Assembly (NCBI RefSeq): GCF_001884235.1
Contig: NZ_MAOI01000070.1
Coordinates: 1-64,000 of the forward strand
Origin: Bacillus paramycoides
Lineage (GTDB): Bacteria > Bacillota > Bacilli > Bacillales > Bacillaceae_G
Direction of reading: 5' to 3'
Length of the DNA: 64,000 nt
Made by a program: the position numbers and the translations under genes. How positions within the stretch are numbered: the stretch's first letter is position 1; each line of letters begins with the position of its first letter. Shown here piece by piece: positions 58,833 to 64,000 of this stretch. The notes under the pieces were generated by a model that saw only the letters and a list, made by a program, of their open reading frames with translations, was not told the origin of the DNA and ran no database searches.

Positions 58833-59390
58833 ATGGGACAACAAGTATTGAAGTCTTCAAATGAAAAAATGGAAAAAGCAGTTGCTGCTTATTCTCGTGA
58901 ATTAGCAACAGTTCGCGCTGGTCGTGCAAGCTCGTCTGTATTAGATAAGGTACAAGTTGATTACTATGGTGCACCAACACCAGTTGTGCAATTAGCGAAC
59001 ATTACAGTTCCAGAAGCGCGTTTACTTGTAATTCAACCTTATGATAAAACTTCTATCGGTGATATTGAAAAAGCAATTTTAAAAGCAGATTTAGGCTTAA
59101 ACCCTTCTAATGATGGAACTGTAATTCGTATTGCATTCCCTGCATTAACAGAAGAGCGTCGTCGTGATCTTGTAAAAGTTGTGAAAAAATATGCTGAAGA
59201 AGCAAAAGTTGCTGTTCGTAACGTACGTCGTGATGGTAATGACGATCTTAAGAAGCTTGAAAAAGCTGGCGAAATTACAGAAGACGATTTAAGAGGATAT
59301 ACTGAAGATATCCAAAAAGAAACAGATAAATATATTGCAAAAGTTGACGAAATCGCAAAAAACAAAGAAAAAGAAATCATGGAAGTGTAA
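58833..59390 (+). CDS. frr: Ribosome recycling factor
   Basis: The 185-residue tRNA-shaped factor splits post-termination ribosomes with EF-G. It has [19 protein letters not shown] and the helical C-terminal [20 protein letters not shown] segment (about 110-140). AGGGGGAAA lies at the pyrH end. A terminator follows and separates it from uppS. Confidence 0.97.
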   Translation: MGQQVLKSSNEKMEKAVAAYSRELATVRAGRASSSVLDKVQVDYYGAPTPVVQLANITVPEARLLVIQPYDKTSIGDIEKAILKADLGLNPSNDGTVIRIAFPALTEERRRDLVKVVKKYAEEAKVAVRNVRRDGNDDLKKLEKAGEITEDDLRGYTEDIQKETDKYIAKVDEIAKNKEKEIMEV

Positions 59391-59411
59391 TAGCGATAAC
59401 TTCGCAAATAT

Positions 59412-59437
59412 GACCCTCTTCTTAAGGGGGTCTTTTT
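59412..59437 (+). terminator. Intrinsic terminator after frr
   Basis: GACCCTCTT (59412-59420) pairs with AAGGGGGTC (59424-59432, one G-T pair), followed by five T residues. Confidence 0.85.
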
Positions 59438-59475
59438 ACACTTTTAGGCATACGTCTGCTTGTTGGAGGGTATGA

Positions 59476-60252
59476 ATGATGTTTAAAAAGTTTCCTTTTT
59501 TTAAAGCTAAAAAGGTCACATCGTTTGATCATCTCATTGAAGAAGTGAAAAAAGGATATATCCCAGAACATATTGCTATTATTATGGATGGTAATGGAAG
59601 ATGGGCGAAGAGAAGAGCGATGCCTCGCATTGCTGGACATCATGAAGGCATGCAAGTTGTGAAGAAAATTACAAAATTTGCAAGTAAACTTGGTGTGAAA
59701 GTATTAACTCTTTATGCTTTTTCGACTGAGAACTGGAAAAGACCGAAAAAGGAAGTTGATTATTTGATGAAACTTCCAGAAGAATTTCTAGGTACATTTT
59801 TACCAGAATTGATTGAAGAAAACGTACAAGTCCGAGTAATAGGGCAAAAAGATCGTCTCCCTACGCATACGCGCAGAGCGATGGAAAAAGCCATGGAAGA
59901 TACGAAAGAGAATACGGGATTAATTCTTAATTTCGCGTTAAACTATGGAAGTCGAGATGAAATCGTTTCTGCTGTGCAACATATGATGAAAGATAGTGAG
60001 GAAGGAAAAATTCGTACTGAAGAAATAAATGAAGAAATAATTTCTTCTTACTTAATGACGAGTTCTTTACCTGATCCAGAGTTGTTAATCCGTACAAGCG
60101 GAGAACTACGTATTAGTAATTTCATGTTATGGCAAATTGCTTATTCAGAATTTTGGTTTACAGATGTGTATTGGCCAGATTTTACGGAGGAACATTTGCT
60201 AAATGCGATTACAGACTTTCAGCATAGAGGGCGCAGATTCGGAGGCGTGTAG
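59476..60252 (+). CDS. uppS: Undecaprenyl diphosphate synthase (isoprenyl transferase)
   Basis: The 258-residue cis-prenyltransferase makes the C55 lipid carrier for cell-wall synthesis. The catalytic aspartate is D38 in IIMDGNGRWAKRR. STENWKRP and the C-terminal RTSGELRISNFMLWQ box are present. The start is one of two adjacent ATG codons (59476 or 59479) after GGAGGG. It begins the uppS-cdsA-dxr-rseP unit, linking isoprenoid and lipid synthesis. Confidence 0.96.
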   Translation: MMFKKFPFFKAKKVTSFDHLIEEVKKGYIPEHIAIIMDGNGRWAKRRAMPRIAGHHEGMQVVKKITKFASKLGVKVLTLYAFSTENWKRPKKEVDYLMKLPEEFLGTFLPELIEENVQVRVIGQKDRLPTHTRRAMEKAMEDTKENTGLILNFALNYGSRDEIVSAVQHMMKDSEEGKIRTEEINEEIISSYLMTSSLPDPELLIRTSGELRISNFMLWQIAYSEFWFTDVYWPDFTEEHLLNAITDFQHRGRRFGGV

Positions 60253-60269
60253 AAAGAGAGGGTTTGGTA

Positions 60270-61061
60270 GTGAAACAGAGAATTATTACTGGAGTGATTG
60301 CTGCCGCGCTATTCATTCCCATCGTAATTTACGGTGGTGTGCCTTTTACAGTTTTAGTGTATGCACTTGCTTCTATAGGTTTATATGAATTAATTCGTAT
60401 GAACAAGCTTACGCTTATTTCGGTACCGACAGTTTTAGCTGCAGTATTATTGTGGGTTATTTTAATTCCAAGTAGTGCATCAGAGCTGTTTACATGGATT
60501 GGATTAGGTAAATTAGAAATCACATTTGTGATTGTTTTATTACTTTTATCATATACAGTCCTTTCTAAGAATACATTTACTTTTGACAATGCTTCATTTT
60601 TACTTATGGCAACGACATATGTTGGAATGGGATTCTTATATTTAAATGAAACGAGAATATTGGGAATCAAATATGTGTTCTGTGCACTATTTGTCATTTG
60701 GGCAACTGATTCAGGTGCATATTTCATAGGAAAAGCATTTGGAAAAAGAAAATTGTGGCCAGAAATTAGTCCGAATAAAACGATTGAAGGTTCATTAGGC
60801 GGTATTGTTTGCGGAGTTGTTGTTGCACTTGTTTACAACATGTTCTTCCCAGTTGAAGCGAATGTAGGAGTTTTAATCGTTCTGACGATTATCATTTCTA
60901 TTTTTGGACAAATTGGTGATTTAGTGCAATCTGCATTTAAACGCCATTATGGTGTAAAGGATTCAGGTACAATTTTACCTGGGCATGGTGGTATATTAGA
61001 TCGAACAGATAGTTGGTTATTTGTGTTACCAATTCTATACTTCTTATTACAATATAATTAA
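60270..61061 (+). CDS. cdsA: Phosphatidate cytidylyltransferase
   Basis: The 263-residue membrane enzyme makes CDP-diacylglycerol from phosphatidate and CTP. About seven to eight hydrophobic helices are seen. The C-terminal signature [19 protein letters not shown] (with the DRTDS pair following) is intact. Translation probably starts at GTG 60270 with GAGAGGGT about seven bases upstream; TTG 60264 is less likely. The gene lies 17 bases after uppS. Confidence 0.94.
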   Translation: MKQRIITGVIAAALFIPIVIYGGVPFTVLVYALASIGLYELIRMNKLTLISVPTVLAAVLLWVILIPSSASELFTWIGLGKLEITFVIVLLLLSYTVLSKNTFTFDNASFLLMATTYVGMGFLYLNETRILGIKYVFCALFVIWATDSGAYFIGKAFGKRKLWPEISPNKTIEGSLGGIVCGVVVALVYNMFFPVEANVGVLIVLTIIISIFGQIGDLVQSAFKRHYGVKDSGTILPGHGGILDRTDSWLFVLPILYFLLQYN

Positions 61062-61084
61062 TAAATGAACGAGGGGTTGGAGTC

Positions 61085-62227
61085 ATGAAAAACATTAGTT
61101 TATTAGGTGCAAGCGGATCAATCGGTACACAAACATTAGATGTGTTACGCTCGCACCCAGACCAATTCCGTCTCGTTGCTTTTTCTGTAGGGAAAAATGT
61201 TGACTACGCAGTAAAGGTAATTCAAGAATTTTCTCCGCAAATTGTCTCTGTGCAAAGAGAGGAAGATGTTTTAAAATTACAAGCTGTTTCTGGTAATACA
61301 AAAGTCGTATATGGTAGCGAAGGCTTATTAGAAGTAGCGTTACACCCAGATACAGAAATTGTAGTGAATGCTGTAGTAGGTAGCGTAGGGTTGTTACCGA
61401 CACTCCGCGCAATTGAGGCAAAAAAAACAATTGGAATTGCAAACAAAGAAACTTTAGTAACTGCAGGGCATCTTGTAATGGAAGCAGCACGAAAACATAA
61501 CGTTTCGTTACTTCCGGTAGATAGTGAACATTCAGCTATTTTTCAATGCTTGAATGGTGAAAATGAAAAAAGGATCTCTCGACTAATTATCACTGCTTCA
61601 GGCGGAAGTTTTCGTGATAAAACGAGAGATGAATTGCATCATGTGACCGTAGAAGATGCGCTTCGTCATCCAAACTGGTCAATGGGTTCGAAAATTACAA
61701 TTGATTCTGCTACAATGATGAATAAGGGGCTAGAAGTAATTGAAGCACACTGGCTTTTTGGTATCCCTTATGAGCAAATCGATGTTGTTCTACATAAAGA
61801 AAGTATTATTCATTCTATGGTTGAATTTGAAGATCGTAGTGTAATGGCGCAGCTTGGCTCACCTGATATGCGAGTACCAATTCAATACGCGCTTACATAT
61901 CCTGATAGATTACCTCTTTCAGACACGAAACAGTTAAATTTATGGGAAATGGGAACATTGCATTTTGAGAAAATGAATCAAGAACGTTTCCGTTGTCTAC
62001 GTTTCGCGTATGAAGCTGGAAAAACAGGTGGAAGTATGCCAGCTGTAATGAATGCGGCAAATGAAGTAGCTGTTGAAGCTTTTTTACAAAAGAGAATTGG
62101 TTTCTTAACGGTTGAAGACCTCATTGAAAAAGCAATGCACCATCACAATGTCATTGCGCGTCCGAGCTTAGAGGAAATTCAGGAAATTGATGCAGCCACA
62201 AGACGGTTTGTGATGGAACAAATTTAG
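61085..62227 (+). CDS. dxr: 1-deoxy-D-xylulose 5-phosphate reductoisomerase
   Basis: The 380-residue enzyme makes methylerythritol 4-phosphate in the non-mevalonate isoprenoid pathway and is the target of fosmidomycin. The NADPH motif [13 protein letters not shown] is at 8-20. Metal-binding D and E lie in [12 protein letters not shown], with the substrate loop near [31 protein letters not shown] precedes the ATG. It supplies precursors for uppS upstream. Confidence 0.96.
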   Translation: MKNISLLGASGSIGTQTLDVLRSHPDQFRLVAFSVGKNVDYAVKVIQEFSPQIVSVQREEDVLKLQAVSGNTKVVYGSEGLLEVALHPDTEIVVNAVVGSVGLLPTLRAIEAKKTIGIANKETLVTAGHLVMEAARKHNVSLLPVDSEHSAIFQCLNGENEKRISRLIITASGGSFRDKTRDELHHVTVEDALRHPNWSMGSKITIDSATMMNKGLEVIEAHWLFGIPYEQIDVVLHKESIIHSMVEFEDRSVMAQLGSPDMRVPIQYALTYPDRLPLSDTKQLNLWEMGTLHFEKMNQERFRCLRFAYEAGKTGGSMPAVMNAANEVAVEAFLQKRIGFLTVEDLIEKAMHHHNVIARPSLEEIQEIDAATRRFVMEQI

Positions 62228-62244
62228 CAAAGGTGGTTATGGAA

Positions 62245-63501
62245 TTGAATACAGCGATTGCCTTTATATTAATTTTCGGTGCACTCGTATTTTTCCATGA
62301 GCTAGGGCATCTATATTTCGCAAAAAGAGCAGGTATTTTGTGCCGCGAGTTTGCGATTGGTTTTGGTCCGAAAATATTCTCATTTGAGAAGAATGAAACG
62401 GTGTATACGATTCGATTACTGCCCCTTGGTGGCTATGTAAGAATGGCTGGCGAGGATGCGGATACAGTTGAGTTAAAGCCCGGGAAAAAGGTTGGCCTTG
62501 TATTAAATGAAAAAGACGAAGTTGTGAAATTAGTTTTTGACGGACATGAAAAATATCCAAATGTTCGTGTCATTGAAGTCGAACAAGCTGATTTAGAACA
62601 CAATCTTACAATTTCGGGATATGAAGAGTACGAGGAAGAGCAGCAAACATTCCGAGTGAATGAAAAAGCTCGTATCATTTCTGCGGGAGAAGAAATCCAA
62701 ATCGCTCCGTATAATAGACAATTTGGCTCTAAAAAGTTGGGCCAACGTGCTCTAACAATTTTTGCAGGTCCTGCAATGAACTTTATTCTAGCATTTGTTA
62801 TTTTTGTGATTCTTGGATTTGTACAAGGAGTTCCTGTTGACAAACCGATGGTCGGAAAAGTAATGGAGAATAGTGCTGCAGAACAAGCTGGATTAAAAGA
62901 AAATGATACAATTCAAGCGATTAATGGGAAGAACACTAGTACATGGAAAGATGTTGTATCAATTGTTCGTGAAAACCCAAATAAAGAAATTACGTTACAA
63001 GTAAAGCGTGATAGTGAGCAATTTAATGTAAAAGTAACACCAACGGTTGATAAAGAAGGAAAAGAAGAAGTTGGTAGAATTGGTGTTTACTCTCCTGTAG
63101 AGAAAACAGTGATGGGTTCTATCAAATCAGGATTTGAACAAACGTACCAATGGACGAAACTAATTTTTGATTCTCTTGTGAAATTAGTAACGGGTCAATT
63201 TTCTATTAATGAGTTGTCAGGTCCAGTAGGAATTTATAATCTAACAGATCAAGTTGTAGAGTATGGATTTACGCGTGTACTAAGTTTAGCAGCAGTTTTA
63301 AGTATTAACCTTGGTTTATTTAATTTATTACCAGTCCCAGCTTTAGACGGTGGACGTTTGTTCTTCTTCTTAATTGAAGCGTTAAGAGGCAAACCGATTG
63401 ATCGTCAAAAAGAAGGAATGGTTCACTTTATTGGTTTTGCATTATTAATGTTGCTTATGTTAGTTGTAACATGGAATGACATCCGTAAGTTTTTCTTGTA
63501 A
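62245..63501 (+). CDS. rseP: RseP/RasP, site-2 intramembrane zinc metalloprotease
   Basis: The 418-residue membrane protease (M50) cleaves anti-sigma factors and signal-peptide remnants. HELGH (zinc H18, E19 and H22) lies in the first helix. A PDZ domain is at about 190-270, and the second zinc motif LPVPALDGGR is near 360. The start is probably TTG 62245, eight bases after AGGTGG. ATG 62239 is only two bases from that site. In B. subtilis, RasP acts on RsiW and FtsL. Confidence 0.92.
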   Translation: MNTAIAFILIFGALVFFHELGHLYFAKRAGILCREFAIGFGPKIFSFEKNETVYTIRLLPLGGYVRMAGEDADTVELKPGKKVGLVLNEKDEVVKLVFDGHEKYPNVRVIEVEQADLEHNLTISGYEEYEEEQQTFRVNEKARIISAGEEIQIAPYNRQFGSKKLGQRALTIFAGPAMNFILAFVIFVILGFVQGVPVDKPMVGKVMENSAAEQAGLKENDTIQAINGKNTSTWKDVVSIVRENPNKEITLQVKRDSEQFNVKVTPTVDKEGKEEVGRIGVYSPVEKTVMGSIKSGFEQTYQWTKLIFDSLVKLVTGQFSINELSGPVGIYNLTDQVVEYGFTRVLSLAAVLSINLGLFNLLPVPALDGGRLFFFLIEALRGKPIDRQKEGMVHFIGFALLMLLMLVVTWNDIRKFFL

Positions 63502-63540
63502 AATAAGATGAAGTTTATAATGAAATAAAGCTCGTAGAAT

Positions 63541-64000
<460 letters not shown>

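Overview
This window is core chromosome from a Gram-positive, endospore-forming Bacillus. It almost certainly belongs to the Bacillus cereus group. The DNA is AT-rich, Shine-Dalgarno sequences are strong (AGGAGG-type), and GTG and TTG starts are common. The CodY, UppS, PrkC, RseP and SpoVM sequences read as cereus-group versions of the B. subtilis proteins. Gene order follows the B. subtilis stretch from yloA to proS, with several local differences. I cannot assign a species from memory alone. There are no rRNA or tRNA genes, no insertion sequences, no prophage and no CRISPR array.

Layout. Positions 1-4500 are the least conserved part: four minus-strand genes (HAD phosphatase, small membrane protein, DinB-fold protein, M24 peptidase) and one plus-strand lipoprotein with an LprI-like C-terminal region. 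Positions 4540-9078 hold the divergent pair rqcH and a P-type calcium ATPase. From 9178 to 24257 runs a long co-oriented block: yicC, remA, gmk, rpoZ, coaBC, priA, def, fmt, rsmB, rlmN, prpC, prkC, rsgA, rpe and thiN. The tiny sporulation gene spoVM follows, then the convergent rpmB. Positions 25044-29467 carry yloU, fakA (yloV) and recG. Positions 29556-33140 are the FapR-controlled phospholipid and fatty-acid operon (fapR, plsX, fabD, fabG, acpP), with a clear FapR operator at the promoter. Then come rnc, smc and ftsY; ylxM and ffh; rpsP, khpA, rimM, trmD and rplS; lepB, rbgA and rnhB; sucC and sucD; dprA; topA, trmFO, xerC, hslV, hslU and codY; and rpsB, tsf, pyrH, frr, uppS, cdsA, dxr, rseP and the 5' part of proS, which runs off the window.

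How the genes work together. The window gathers translation and ribosome biogenesis (rpsP, rplS, rpsB, rpmB, tsf, frr, rimM, trmD, rbgA, rsgA, rsmB, rlmN, def, fmt, rqcH), protein export (ftsY, ffh, ylxM, lepB), envelope lipid synthesis (fapR to acpP, uppS, cdsA, dxr), chromosome maintenance (smc, priA, recG, topA, xerC, rnhB, dprA) and global regulation (codY, remA, prpC/prkC). Neighbouring genes are often coupled by overlaps of 1 to 4 bases. Intrinsic terminators divide the blocks into transcription units.

I found no convincing undescribed multi-gene system. The points worth a second look are mostly small: repeat structures in intergenic DNA (21705-21927, 24790-24860, 56103-56137), a terminator-like hairpin in the thiN leader, a hairpin starting at the predicted yicC transcription start, structured leaders before rplS and rpsB, synteny differences from B. 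subtilis (no fla/che block between codY and rpsB, no sdaAB-sdaAA before recG, no ylqD), and two residue-level oddities in HslV and RqcH.
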